A stretch of 64,000 nt of DNA from positions 1-64,000 of the forward strand of contig CBFHUP010000004.1 in assembly GCA_965659115.1 (NCBI GenBank), in the 5' to 3' direction. Below are positions 33,706-42,174 of the stretch, piece after piece. The notes under the pieces were generated by a model, which was not told where the DNA came from, did not search any database, and was given only the letters and a program-made list of their open reading frames with translations. The DNA comes from UBA8752 sp965659115 (GTDB taxonomy: Bacteria > Bacteroidota > Bacteroidia > Flavobacteriales_D > Sanyastnellaceae). Position numbers and translations under genes: made by a program. The number at the start of each line of letters is the position of its first letter. Position 1 is the first letter of the stretch.

Positions 33706-34740
33706 ATGGAGGTAACCACCCTCGACGTGGCCAATTTACTCGACGGCCAACTGGACGACGTCCCCGCCCAGGCACTCTCAGGGTTTGCCGGAATAGAGGA
33801 CGCATCCAAAGGCGACCTGACTTTCTTGGCCAATCTGGCCTACGAAGGACACTTGTATACCACTGAAGCAAGTGCAGTTTTGGTTTCCAAGGAATTTGTG
33901 CCCTCTGCCCCGATGCAGGCCGGTACATGCTTGATTCGGGTCGACGACCCCTATGCTGCCATGGCCAAGCTGATGCAGGCCTATGGCGGCGGCGAGACCG
34001 AGACCTCTGAGCGCACCCAAATCCACCCTTCAGCAGTGGTCGCCGAATCTGCCGAGATCGGAAAAGGTGTCATCATCGGTGCTCAATGTTATGTGGGCGA
34101 GCAGAGCACATTGGGTGCTGGAACCAAAATGATGGCAGGCAGCATTGTTGGAGAACGATGCACGGTGGGTGCTGAGGTCATATTGGGCATCCGCAGTGTC
34201 ATCGGAGACAAATGCACAGTAGGCGACAAGTGCATCCTTCAAATAGGTGCGACGATTGGTGCCGATGGTTTTGGGTTTGCGCCCACCGAGTCAGGGTTTG
34301 AGAAAATCCCGCAAATGGGCAATGTGACCATCGCTGCCGGATGCGAAATTGGAGCAGGAACCACCATTGATCGGGCCACCCTGGGGTCCACCATTTTAGA
34401 AGAGGGCGTGAAGTTGGACAACCTCATTCAAGTGGCCCACAATGTGCGCATCGGAAAACATACTGTGATTGCTGCCCAAACAGGAATCGCCGGGTCTACA
34501 GAGATTGGTTCCCACTGTATGATTGGCGGTCAGGTGGGCATCAATGGCCACATCAAAATCGCCAATGGAACCAAGGTGGCTGCCAAAAGTGGCATCTCAG
34601 CGAGCATCACTTTGCCCCATCAGGTCCTGCAAGGCAACCCAGCCTTGCCCATTCGGAAGCACCAGAGCATGCAGCTTGCCGTTCGCAAACTGGCAAGGGA
34701 GTTCACCCGAAATGGTAAGGCTCAACATTCGAAAGGCTGA
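33706..34740 (+). CDS. lpxD: UDP-3-O-acylglucosamine N-acyltransferase
   Basis: 344 residues: an N-terminal uridine-binding domain (about 1-100, with GFAGIEDASKGDLTFLAN) and a left-handed beta-helix of hexapeptides, then a C-terminal helical part. The catalytic histidine is in KLDNLIQVAHNVRIG, and IGADGFGFAPTESGFEKIPQMG is the LpxD fingerprint. It N-acylates the glucosamine in the third step of lipid A synthesis. It heads lpxD, lpxC-fabZ, lpxA and the ABC ATPase gene. Confidence 0.95.
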   Translation: MEVTTLDVANLLDGQLDDVPAQALSGFAGIEDASKGDLTFLANLAYEGHLYTTEASAVLVSKEFVPSAPMQAGTCLIRVDDPYAAMAKLMQAYGGGETETSERTQIHPSAVVAESAEIGKGVIIGAQCYVGEQSTLGAGTKMMAGSIVGERCTVGAEVILGIRSVIGDKCTVGDKCILQIGATIGADGFGFAPTESGFEKIPQMGNVTIAAGCEIGAGTTIDRATLGSTILEEGVKLDNLIQVAHNVRIGKHTVIAAQTGIAGSTEIGSHCMIGGQVGINGHIKIANGTKVAAKSGISASITLPHQVLQGNPALPIRKHQSMQLAVRKLAREFTRNGKAQHSKG

Positions 34741-34774
34741 CTCCAAGCCCCGCCTTTGAAATCCGTCAATCACA

Positions 34775-36223
34775 ATGAACAAGGAGAATTCACCAGCATC
34801 TCAACAGGCTCCTGTCCAACAGCGGACTTTGGCCAGCGCCTTCAGCATTGAAGGAATCGGGCTCCATACGGGTCAAACCACGAGGTTGACGGTTCAACCT
34901 GCGCCTGCTGACCACGGCTATGTGTTCCAAAGAATGGACGTCGACGGGCAGCCTTTGGTTCCTGCGAACTGTGACCTGGTGGTCGAAACCCGAAGGGGAA
35001 CCACTTTGGAAAAAGGCGGCATCCGCATCTACACCACTGAACACCTGTTGGCGGCATTGTACGGTTGTGGAATTGACAATGCCCTGATTCAAATGACCGG
35101 TCCAGAGGTGCCCATCATGGATGGCAGCAGCTGGCCCTTTGTGGCCCACATCGAAGAAGTCGGTGCCGTGGACCTCGAAGCCGATCGGCACATTTTCAGG
35201 CTGACAGAATCGGTCACCTATCACGATGGCAAGGGGGTTGAAATGCTCGCGGTTCCACCCGTCAACAATGAATTTCGAGCCACCGTCATGGTGGACTACC
35301 ACAGCCCCATTCTCGGAACACAACACGCCAGCATGTATCACATGGGCAAGTTCGTCCCCGAGATCAGCCGGTGCCGCACTTTCGTCTTTCTCAAAGAAGT
35401 CAAGTCTTTACTCGAGCAAGGATTGATCAAGGGTGGAGATTTGGACAACGCCATTGTTCTGGCAGAAAAGGAATACAGCCAAGAAGAACTCGACGAGGTG
35501 GCGGCTTTGTCTGGCAAAGACAGCCTGAAGGTAGAGCCCGGTAAAATTGGGGTCCTCAACAACACGACCCTGCAGTTTGAAAACGAGCCGGCGCGCCACA
35601 AATTGCTGGACATCGTTGGCGACCTTGCCCTGACAGGGTTCTTTATCGAAGGGCACATCCTCGCGGCCCGTCCAGGCCATGCGGGCAATGTTGCCTTTGC
35701 TCAGCTGCTCAAGCGGAAAAAAAATGCCGAGGCTGGAATCCCCCGTTACGATCCTCGATTGGAGCCCGTCATGGACATTCAAGACATCGAGAATTTGTTG
35801 CCGCACCGATATCCTTTCTTGTTGGTCGACAAAATCATCGAGCGTGAGGATGACAGCATCACTGGCTTGAAAAACGTGACCATGAATGAGCCCTTCTTCC
35901 AAGGGCACTTTCCAGGCAACCCCGTCATGCCGGGCGTGCTTCAAATCGAAGCCATGGCCCAAGTCGGGGGGATTTTTGCCCTAAGCGGTGTAGAGGACCC
36001 CGAGAACTGGTCCACCTATTTCATGAAAATCGACAACGTCCGGTTCAAGCAGAAGGTCATTCCCGGCGACACCATCCTGTTCAAATTGCAATTGGCCAGT
36101 CCCATCCGCAGGGGGTTGGTTCACATGACGGGGCGCGCTTATGTCGGAGACAAGCTGGTCTCTGAAGCAGAGATGCTGGCGCAAATCATCCGGGACCGGG
36201 TCCCTTCATCTTCTGAAGCATGA
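34775..36223 (+). CDS. lpxC-fabZ: Bifunctional UDP-3-O-acyl-GlcNAc deacetylase / 3-hydroxyacyl-ACP dehydratase fusion
   Basis: 482 residues. Residues about 15-310 are LpxC: zinc ligands in YTTEHLLAALYG and ARHKLLDIVGDLALTG, with the catalytic histidine in GHILAARPGHAGN. Residues about 330-482 are FabZ: PHRYPFLLVDK and GHFPGNPVMPGVLQIEAMAQ with the active-site His and Glu. The two activities compete for 3-hydroxyacyl-ACP at the branch between lipid A and membrane phospholipid. The fusion is a Bacteroidota hallmark. It overlaps lpxA by 4 bp. Confidence 0.96.
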   Translation: MNKENSPASQQAPVQQRTLASAFSIEGIGLHTGQTTRLTVQPAPADHGYVFQRMDVDGQPLVPANCDLVVETRRGTTLEKGGIRIYTTEHLLAALYGCGIDNALIQMTGPEVPIMDGSSWPFVAHIEEVGAVDLEADRHIFRLTESVTYHDGKGVEMLAVPPVNNEFRATVMVDYHSPILGTQHASMYHMGKFVPEISRCRTFVFLKEVKSLLEQGLIKGGDLDNAIVLAEKEYSQEELDEVAALSGKDSLKVEPGKIGVLNNTTLQFENEPARHKLLDIVGDLALTGFFIEGHILAARPGHAGNVAFAQLLKRKKNAEAGIPRYDPRLEPVMDIQDIENLLPHRYPFLLVDKIIEREDDSITGLKNVTMNEPFFQGHFPGNPVMPGVLQIEAMAQVGGIFALSGVEDPENWSTYFMKIDNVRFKQKVIPGDTILFKLQLASPIRRGLVHMTGRAYVGDKLVSEAEMLAQIIRDRVPSSSEA

Positions 36224-37020
36224 ATCCAGCCGAAACTTTGCCCTTGATTTCCCCCATGGCGTCCGTTCATCCGGATGCGACCATTGGAGAAGGGGTCACC
36301 ATTGGCCCTTTTGCCACCGTTGAAGCCAACGCTCACATTGGGTCAGAAACTTGGATTGGCCCCAATGCCACGGTTTTGTCTGGCTCGCGTATTGGTGCCC
36401 ATTGCCGGATTTTTCCGGGTGCGGTCATCGGTGGTGTACCACAGGACCTGAAGTACGCAGGCGAAAACACGACTGCGGTGGTGGGCGACCACACCACGAT
36501 TCGGGAGTGCTGCACCATCAACAGGGGAACCACCGATAGAATGACCACGAAAGTGGGTTCTCACTGCCTGCTCATGGCTTACACCCACGTGGCCCACGAT
36601 GCGGTTGTGGGTGACCACTGTGTCTTGGCCAACAATGCCAACATCGCAGGACATGTCACCGTGGAAGACTGGGTCATTATTGAAGGCGTTGTGGCTGTGC
36701 AGCAGTTTGTGCGCATTGGCCAACACGCTTTTGTTGCAGGCGGATCATTGGTCCGAAAAAACGTGCCTCCATTTGTCAAGGTGGCCCGCGAGCCGCTGAG
36801 CTACATCGGGGTCAATGCCATCGGCCTTCGCCGCAGAGGGTTCCCCGATGAGTTCGTGCGCGCAGTGGAAGACATATACAGAACCCTCTACGTTACAGGA
36901 GGAAACATGTCGCAAGCCCTCAAGGTCGCCGAGTTGGAATTGCCGGTCAGCGATGCCAAGGAGACCATACTTGACTTCATCCGCGCCTCGGACAAGGGCA
37001 TCGTTCGCGGCCCATTCTGA
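36220..37020 (+). CDS. lpxA: UDP-GlcNAc 3-O-acyltransferase
   Basis: 266 residues, normal LpxA length. It performs the first lipid A step, acylation of UDP-GlcNAc. The beta-helix covers about residues 10-195 with GGVPQDLKYAGE, the NRGTTDRMTT loop and the catalytic histidine in YTHVAHDAVVGDHC; RRRGFPDEFVRAVED opens the helical C-domain. ATG 36220 overlaps the lpxC-fabZ stop (ATGA), and its own stop overlaps the ABC gene start by one base (TGATG). Confidence 0.96.
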   Translation: MNPAETLPLISPMASVHPDATIGEGVTIGPFATVEANAHIGSETWIGPNATVLSGSRIGAHCRIFPGAVIGGVPQDLKYAGENTTAVVGDHTTIRECCTINRGTTDRMTTKVGSHCLLMAYTHVAHDAVVGDHCVLANNANIAGHVTVEDWVIIEGVVAVQQFVRIGQHAFVAGGSLVRKNVPPFVKVAREPLSYIGVNAIGLRRRGFPDEFVRAVEDIYRTLYVTGGNMSQALKVAELELPVSDAKETILDFIRASDKGIVRGPF

Positions 37021-37652
37021 TGCAGGAGCTTCCGCTGGGCATCACCCTCAAGCAAGTCGGAAAACGACATGGCAGACAGTGGGTCTTGCGGCAGGTCGAC
37101 TTGACCGTTCCAGCAGGGAGCATCCAGGCCCTTCTCGGTGCCAATGGCAGCGGCAAGTCCAGCCTGTTAAGAATCATGTGTGCCTTTGACCGGCCCAGTG
37201 AGGGCGAGATTTCCTGGACCGCACAAGATGAGCCTCTGGGTGCCATGGATGTTCCCACGCATATGGCGTACTGCGCCCCTGACCAGGGGTTGATTGCCGA
37301 CCTGGATGTGGGCGAACACATTGCACTTCACCAGCGTTTGAGACGGCCCATGCCCGGCACCAGCCCCGGAGAGGTATTGGAATTGTCCCTGCTTGCGGAC
37401 CGGGGCAACGTCCGGGTTCGTGACCTCAGTTCTGGCATGCGCCAGCGGCTCGCATTGGCGCTGGCATTCACCACAGATGCCCGCGCCCTGTTCTTGGATG
37501 AGCCCACGTCACATTTGGACAGAACAGGCAAGGCCTGGTACCAAGCATTGGTGTCCGACTGGCGCCGAGGCCGGACGTTGATTGTGGCCTCCAACCACGA
37601 TCCTACAGAGTATCCCGGGGCACATTCCGCTTGGGAATTCCCACAGGACTGA
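37020..37652 (+). CDS. ABC transporter ATP-binding protein, permease not nearby
   Basis: 210-residue stand-alone ATPase: Walker A LGANGSGKSS, signature LSSGMRQRLALALAF, Walker B ALFLDEPTSHLDR, and switch histidine in ASNHDPTE. Small size and lack of fused membrane domain resemble CcmA-like or short exporter ATPases. Translational coupling to lpxA suggests a link with envelope biogenesis, but the substrate and the membrane partner are unknown. No terminator with a T-run follows. Confidence 0.85.
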   Translation: MQELPLGITLKQVGKRHGRQWVLRQVDLTVPAGSIQALLGANGSGKSSLLRIMCAFDRPSEGEISWTAQDEPLGAMDVPTHMAYCAPDQGLIADLDVGEHIALHQRLRRPMPGTSPGEVLELSLLADRGNVRVRDLSSGMRQRLALALAFTTDARALFLDEPTSHLDRTGKAWYQALVSDWRRGRTLIVASNHDPTEYPGAHSAWEFPQD

Positions 37653-37716
37653 ACATTTGTTTTGGGTTTAACTCGCTGATAAACAGCGGTATAATGTTCT
37701 CTTCCTCTGTTTTTTT

Positions 37717-37733
37717 CGGTTGAATTGCAACCG
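37717..37733 (+). promoter_or_regulatory. Inverted repeat CGGTTG-AATTG-CAACCG before a T9SS protein gene
   Basis: A perfect 6-bp dyad with a 5-nt spacer, preceded by seven T residues, 52 bp before the ATG at 37785. Another small dyad (CGCTG-ATAAA-CAGCG) and a TATAAT lie just upstream. The T-run is on the wrong side for a terminator in the + direction, so an operator or leader structure is more likely. Confidence 0.3.
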
Positions 37734-37784
37734 AATTGGAGCCCCCCCCGTAAAGGAGCCTGAATCCACATAAATCTTTTCAAT

Positions 37785-39095
37785 ATGATTCGCTCTTTTT
37801 CCCTTCTTTTCGGCCTCTTTGGCCTCCTTCTTCAAACAGCATCTGCTGCATCTCCACAGGACGACCTGTGCAAGGTTGAGCAGGACCACATCAACACGGC
37901 CATCTACATTGACGGCGTGCAAATGACACAAAACCTGCGGACTTGCGCCAAAGGCACCATCTCCTCGGTCGAGATCATTGCCAGTGCAGACTTCAATGGT
38001 GGTTTTTTCGACTTGGCCATCATGGACGCAACGTTCACGCCCAAGGCCATGCAGACCATCACGGCAGACAACTACAACGGCACGAGCTTCGTGCTGAGCA
38101 ACCTGTCCATCCCAACGATGAAGAACGACCAATACACACTGGTCCTTCGCGCCCAAAACGGTGCATCGTGCGTGGTTCCTGCCACTGAAGATGTCGACAT
38201 GTTCGTCGGCGAGGCACGCCTTCAAGGTGAATACCTGGCCAAGAACGCCAAATTCACCCTTGGTGTGCGCAGCGCAACTCCGCAGTTGAACGAGGCCAAT
38301 GACAGCCGCAAAGCAGACGTTGGCAATGTGACCCCTCCCACAAACGCCATGAGCCGCACTGCTGCAGGCCTCGATTTGAATGTGACAGGAGACTGTCACT
38401 CTGCCCAGCGCCAATCCAATGGTGTGCTCAATGTTGTGGGCGGATCATTCCTGCAGACTTTCTATGCCTGTGAGCGTGGACGTGTAACAGAGGCCAAATT
38501 GGCGGTGCCTTTTGTAAAGCCTGGTTTTAACTACCCTTACACCCTTTCACATTTCAATGGCGACGTCATTGCCGAGGGCACCTTTACGAGCGAAGATCTC
38601 CTTGATGGTGAACTCCTGCTCACCTTTGACAAAGGCAGCGTTCGCAAGGGCCAACAGCTGTCCTTGAACGTGAACTGCCCCGAGGGCAGCCGCATCGCAA
38701 TGCTTGCTAAAGGTGTCGAAAACACAGACTTTGGTCGCTTGTACATCGACGGACAGACCGTCCCATTCAACATCGCCATGGCCGCTGGACTCGAGTCCGC
38801 CACGGCAGAAGATGTGTTGGGTACGGATGACGGCCGCGAAGCTTTGGCTTTGAGTGCTTATCCCATTCCTTTTGGTGATGCCCTGAGCGTAAAAGTGCGG
38901 GGAGCCGTGCAAGAAGGAGCCCGCTTGCAGGTTCTCGATCACCAAGGCATGCCCATCAAGTCTATCACGTTGACGGGTGGTCCATTGGAAGCCCCTGTGC
39001 GCTTCACCGACTTGGGTGACTTGCGTCCTGGCATCTACAGCTTGCGCCTCTTGAGCGGTCGCCAGTCTGTTTCCATTCGGATCCTGAAAGGATAA
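37785..39095 (+). CDS. Secreted protein of unknown function with T9SS type A sorting tail
   Basis: 436 residues. A signal peptide (FSLLFGLFGLLLQTASA) precedes about 330 residues with two similar beta-rich halves: each has a cysteine pair and an LCKVEQDHIN...TCAKGTISSVEI or DCHSAQRQSNG...FYACERGRVTEAKL pattern. This suggests an internal duplication. The C-terminal about 80 residues, from LSAYPIPFGDALSVKV to SVSIRILKG, form a T9SS sorting domain. No known catalytic motif is visible. It is followed by a bidirectional terminator. Confidence 0.8.
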   Translation: MIRSFSLLFGLFGLLLQTASAASPQDDLCKVEQDHINTAIYIDGVQMTQNLRTCAKGTISSVEIIASADFNGGFFDLAIMDATFTPKAMQTITADNYNGTSFVLSNLSIPTMKNDQYTLVLRAQNGASCVVPATEDVDMFVGEARLQGEYLAKNAKFTLGVRSATPQLNEANDSRKADVGNVTPPTNAMSRTAAGLDLNVTGDCHSAQRQSNGVLNVVGGSFLQTFYACERGRVTEAKLAVPFVKPGFNYPYTLSHFNGDVIAEGTFTSEDLLDGELLLTFDKGSVRKGQQLSLNVNCPEGSRIAMLAKGVENTDFGRLYIDGQTVPFNIAMAAGLESATAEDVLGTDDGREALALSAYPIPFGDALSVKVRGAVQEGARLQVLDHQGMPIKSITLTGGPLEAPVRFTDLGDLRPGIYSLRLLSGRQSVSIRILKG

Positions 39096-39118
39096 TCCAA
39101 TACAACTCCTCCTCCCTG

Positions 39119-39152
39119 AAAAGGCCGTCTTCTATCGAAGGCGGCCTTTTTT
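39119..39152. terminator. Bidirectional terminator between convergent genes
   Basis: AAAAGGCCG(T)CTT and AAG(G)CGGCCTTTTTT form a long stem around a short loop, with T-runs in both directions. It separates the T9SS protein gene (+) from the DUF4301 gene (-). Confidence 0.88.
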
Positions 39153-39155
39153 GAT

Positions 39156-40577
39156 TCACGCCTGATGGGCGGGACGCAGCAAATCAAAAACGGTTTTGAC
39201 CGGGGCGAAAGTGCGGGAAGGCACTTCCACAAACAAGGTGTTCCAACGCCCCATGGCGCCATTCCACAATCCTGGATGTTCCAATCCAATGAGCGGCTTG
39301 CCTCCGTGGGATTTCGAAACAAGGAAGTCCCTGCGGTGGTCTACGAATGCACTCAAGTCATAGGGAACTCCTTGGGTGTCGTGCATCAAACATATGAGGT
39401 CAACGGGATTGAAATGGGTGGCCCCTGCGATGCAGTTTCCAATGCGTGGATTGCCCAGGTCCATTTCGGCAGACTCGACGATTTGTGCCCGCAGCGTCCC
39501 TTCGTCATCGCGCAGCCAGAAAGGTCCGCCACCGGGTTCGCCCTCATTGCGTACCATTCCCGCTACCAGCAAAGGACGCTCCAAGGCAGAACGCAACGCC
39601 CCTGTCCCGTCAGGCCGTGGATCTGAAGGGTGGGCAATGCCCCGACCCAACCACAATTCTGCTGGCCTGGAATTGCCTTCGTCCAAGGCTTTGACCGCCA
39701 AGGTCCGGGATTCGTCGAGCTCGGCAATCAAGCCCAGCAAGGCTTTTCGCCATGGCAGCACCTCGGCATGGGCTGTGGTGGGCCGCACATTGTCGATGTT
39801 TTTGATGCTCACAAAAGCACCGGGATGGGCTTGCGCCACATCGCTCAAATTGCGTAGCAATGATCCGTGCCCGCCGGGCCTGAAAAGCGGAGTGCCATCT
39901 TCTCGAAAGAAAGGTCTTCCATCTGACCCCACCGCCATGGTATCGGTGGAGGGGTGCTGCACCGATGTGCTCGTGGCAACACCAATCTTGGCCGCCCAGG
40001 CTGCGATGCGCTCCTTCCAAACGGCCTGTCCTTCTTCGGGCAATGTGAAATGCACAGGAGGCGATGGCGTGCCTGGCAGCGTGCCTTTCCATTCGTGCAT
40101 GTGCTCCTCAAAGGCCGTGCGCGTCTCGTTGGGATAGGCGTGAAAGGGCAGACCGCCTTTGGGCATATCCGGCAGGCCCAAACGGTCCATGATGGCCGAC
40201 AACCGCTCAGCCGGTGTCTCGCAATTCCCTGTCGCTTCAGCGGCAGCATAGAAAGGAAACCTCTCCCATTGGGCATCGAGCTGTTCTAAGGCGGCATCGC
40301 TGCCCGAAGCCAAGGCCTTGAACATCCTACTGGCCGCGCCACTGGCCGGCACCAACCTCACCGCTTGGCCGGGTTCGAGGGCACTGCCTCGGTCGGCCAA
40401 ACGCTGCATGGTTTTTTCAGAAAGCGTTTTGATGCCATCGCCCCGTTGACATGGTGCTTGAGGGGTGCAATGTGCGGGTCCTCCCTGCAGACGGGCCCAC
40501 TGTCGGTTCAATTCATCCTCAGAAATTCCGTGCGCGACAGCCGCGTCAATAAATTCAGGACGGAGTGCAGATGGCAT
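39156..40577 (-). CDS. DUF4301-family protein
   Basis: 473 residues. The family is found mainly in Bacteroidota and has no assigned reaction. Conserved blocks are VRLVPASGAASRMFKAL (a phosphate-loop-like SGAASRM), KGGLPFHAYPNETRTAFEEH, STDTMAVGSDGRPFFREDG, LFRPGGHGSLLRNL and IKNIDNVRP. The last two resemble UTP-sugar pyrophosphorylase nucleotidyltransferase motifs, which suggests a nucleotide-sugar or nucleotidyl transfer role; that is my inference. A perfect -7 box lies 4 nt before the ATG. Confidence 0.85.
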   Translation of the reverse strand: MPSALRPEFIDAAVAHGISEDELNRQWARLQGGPAHCTPQAPCQRGDGIKTLSEKTMQRLADRGSALEPGQAVRLVPASGAASRMFKALASGSDAALEQLDAQWERFPFYAAAEATGNCETPAERLSAIMDRLGLPDMPKGGLPFHAYPNETRTAFEEHMHEWKGTLPGTPSPPVHFTLPEEGQAVWKERIAAWAAKIGVATSTSVQHPSTDTMAVGSDGRPFFREDGTPLFRPGGHGSLLRNLSDVAQAHPGAFVSIKNIDNVRPTTAHAEVLPWRKALLGLIAELDESRTLAVKALDEGNSRPAELWLGRGIAHPSDPRPDGTGALRSALERPLLVAGMVRNEGEPGGGPFWLRDDEGTLRAQIVESAEMDLGNPRIGNCIAGATHFNPVDLICLMHDTQGVPYDLSAFVDHRRDFLVSKSHGGKPLIGLEHPGLWNGAMGRWNTLFVEVPSRTFAPVKTVFDLLRPAHQA

Positions 40578-40581
40578 GGCG

Positions 40582-40589
40582 CAAAAATA
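40582..40589 (-). promoter_or_regulatory. -7 box (TATTTTTG) 4 nt before the DUF4301 gene start
   Basis: Minus-strand TATTTTTG is a perfect TAnnTTTG, followed by GCGC/CGCC spacer of 4 nt and the ATG at 40577. One of the two clearest examples of the short spacing. Confidence 0.6.
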
Positions 40590-40638
40590 CCGCGCTACCG
40601 CGGAATCCTTGCTCCCTTAAGACCGAAACATTGAGGTG

Positions 40639-41070
40639 TTATGCGCGGTACAGGCGGCCATCGTCGTGGCGGACCGCTGCTGACTTCTGCACTTCTCCCA
40701 GCCTGGGGCTGTGCAGGGATCCTCCGGCGCGGTCCCTCTTCAAGGCGGAAAGTGCACCGTCGAGCTGGATGGCCGCCCGCGACAGGGCTGCCTTCAATTC
40801 CGATGCATCACCTTCTGTTCGGGACAGGTTTTCGACCACGAGCACTTCCTTCAACAAGCTTTGCATGCCCAGCATGCCTATGCTGCTCTTGGCTTTGTGC
40901 GCCAACGGATGCAATCCACCCCATTCACCCGATCCGGCGAGCCGCGTCATTTCCGCGAAATACTTCGGCACCTCCTCCTCGAAAATATCGAGGATGCGCA
41001 GCACCATGGCGTCGTTGCCTTGGAACACCTGCTTCAGGTAATCGAGGTTGTAGAGATTCGCGTGCATCAT
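40639..41070 (-). CDS. Orphan histidine phosphotransfer (Hpt) domain protein
   Basis: 143 residues. A helical Hpt domain occupies about residues 8-105, with phospho-acceptor H58 in PLAHKAKSSIGMLG. It should relay phosphate between a hybrid kinase and a response regulator, but neither is nearby. The C-terminal 35 residues are basic and unlike the domain. Start is ATG 41070 or ATG 41067; the frame is open far upstream antisense to galE, but that part has no coding character. It lies divergent to galE with 72 bp between. Confidence 0.85.
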   Translation of the reverse strand: MMHANLYNLDYLKQVFQGNDAMVLRILDIFEEEVPKYFAEMTRLAGSGEWGGLHPLAHKAKSSIGMLGMQSLLKEVLVVENLSRTEGDASELKAALSRAAIQLDGALSALKRDRAGGSLHSPRLGEVQKSAAVRHDDGRLYRA

Positions 41071-41130
41071 GGAACCGTGTCGAACGAAATCCGACGCCTG
41101 TATTACGGGGGAATGCGGCTTAGGGTTACC

Positions 41131-41138
41131 GATATTTG
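41131..41138 (+). promoter_or_regulatory. -7 box (GATATTTG) 4 nt before the galE start
   Basis: GATATTTG differs from TAnnTTTG only at the first base; the spacer CGGC and ATG 41143 follow. It supports this ATG over the in-frame ATG 30 bp upstream. Confidence 0.4.
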
Positions 41139-41142
41139 CGGC

Positions 41143-42171
41143 ATGCCCCAAAATGATACCCCACGGCGCATTCTTGTGACTGGAGGAGCAGGCTTTATTG
41201 GTTCGCACACAGCTGTTGCGCTTACCGAAGCCGGATATGTCCCTGTCATCGTGGACGATATGCGCAACAGTCGGCCCGAAGTGCTGGACGGCCTTGAGCG
41301 CATCCTGGGCCACCGTGTCCCGTTTCATGCGGTTGATTGTGCCGACGAGGCTGGAATGAAGGCTGTATTTGACACCCCCATCCACGGGGCCATCCACTTC
41401 GCAGCAGACAAGGCTGTGGGCGAAAGCGTGGATGCTCCAGAGCAATACTTCTCGAACAACATCGGCGCCACCGCCAAACTGACCCAGATGCTGCGCCAAA
41501 ATGGCGTTCAGCACCTCGTATTCAGTTCCTCTTGCACCGTCTACGGAGAAGCAACGGCGCTGCCTGTGGGTGAATCCGCTCCCATCCAGCCTGCTGCCTC
41601 CCCTTATGGATTCACCAAACAGGCGTGCGAGTCGCTTTTGGAATACAGCCATGCGGCGGGCCAAGGACAATTGGGCGTCGCTTTGCTGCGCTATTTCAAT
41701 CCCATCGGCGCGCACCCTTCGGCCGAAATTGGAGAACTGCCCATTGGAACCCCTGCCAACCTGGTACCGTTCCTGACCCAAAGTGTCGCTGGGTTGCGGC
41801 CTGAATTGACCGTTTTCGGAGCGGATTACCCCACAGCGGACGGGACTTGCATCCGGGATTACTTGCATGTCTGTGACCTGGCTGAAGCCCATGTGGCGGC
41901 CTTGCAATGGCTGGAAGGCAACAGCGGCGCCATGGAAGCCTTTAACCTCGGCACCGGAACGGGCAGCAGCGTCAAAGAAGTCATTGCTGCCTTTGAAGCG
42001 GCCACGGGCCGCTCGGTGCCCCACCGTTTTGGAAACCGACGACCTGGCGATGTCACCGCGATTTACGCCGACGCCTCGAAGGCAGCAGACCTGCTCGGAT
42101 GGCGCACCAAGCGCTCCTTGGAGGAGTGTTTGGCCGATGCCTGGCGCTGGCAGGAAAAACTCGCCGGCTGA
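41143..42171 (+). CDS. galE: UDP-glucose 4-epimerase
   Basis: 342 residues, standard GalE length. It interconverts UDP-glucose and UDP-galactose. The NAD loop is VTGGAGFIGSHTAVAL, catalytic residues lie in SSSCTVYG and SPYGFTKQ (Tyr-x3-Lys), and RYFNPIGAHPS and DGTCIRDYLHVCDLAEAH are GalE signatures. ATG 41143 matches the usual N-terminus; ATG 41113 would add ten residues. Supplies galactose for surface glycans; not linked to the cluster at the start of the window. Confidence 0.94.
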   Translation: MPQNDTPRRILVTGGAGFIGSHTAVALTEAGYVPVIVDDMRNSRPEVLDGLERILGHRVPFHAVDCADEAGMKAVFDTPIHGAIHFAADKAVGESVDAPEQYFSNNIGATAKLTQMLRQNGVQHLVFSSSCTVYGEATALPVGESAPIQPAASPYGFTKQACESLLEYSHAAGQGQLGVALLRYFNPIGAHPSAEIGELPIGTPANLVPFLTQSVAGLRPELTVFGADYPTADGTCIRDYLHVCDLAEAHVAALQWLEGNSGAMEAFNLGTGTGSSVKEVIAAFEAATGRSVPHRFGNRRPGDVTAIYADASKAADLLGWRTKRSLEECLADAWRWQEKLAG

Positions 42172-42174
42172 CCC

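Noticed and set aside
41071..42024. Extension of the Hpt frame upstream through galE
   Set aside because: This part is antisense to galE, whose motifs are intact; the Hpt domain is complete from ATG 41070.
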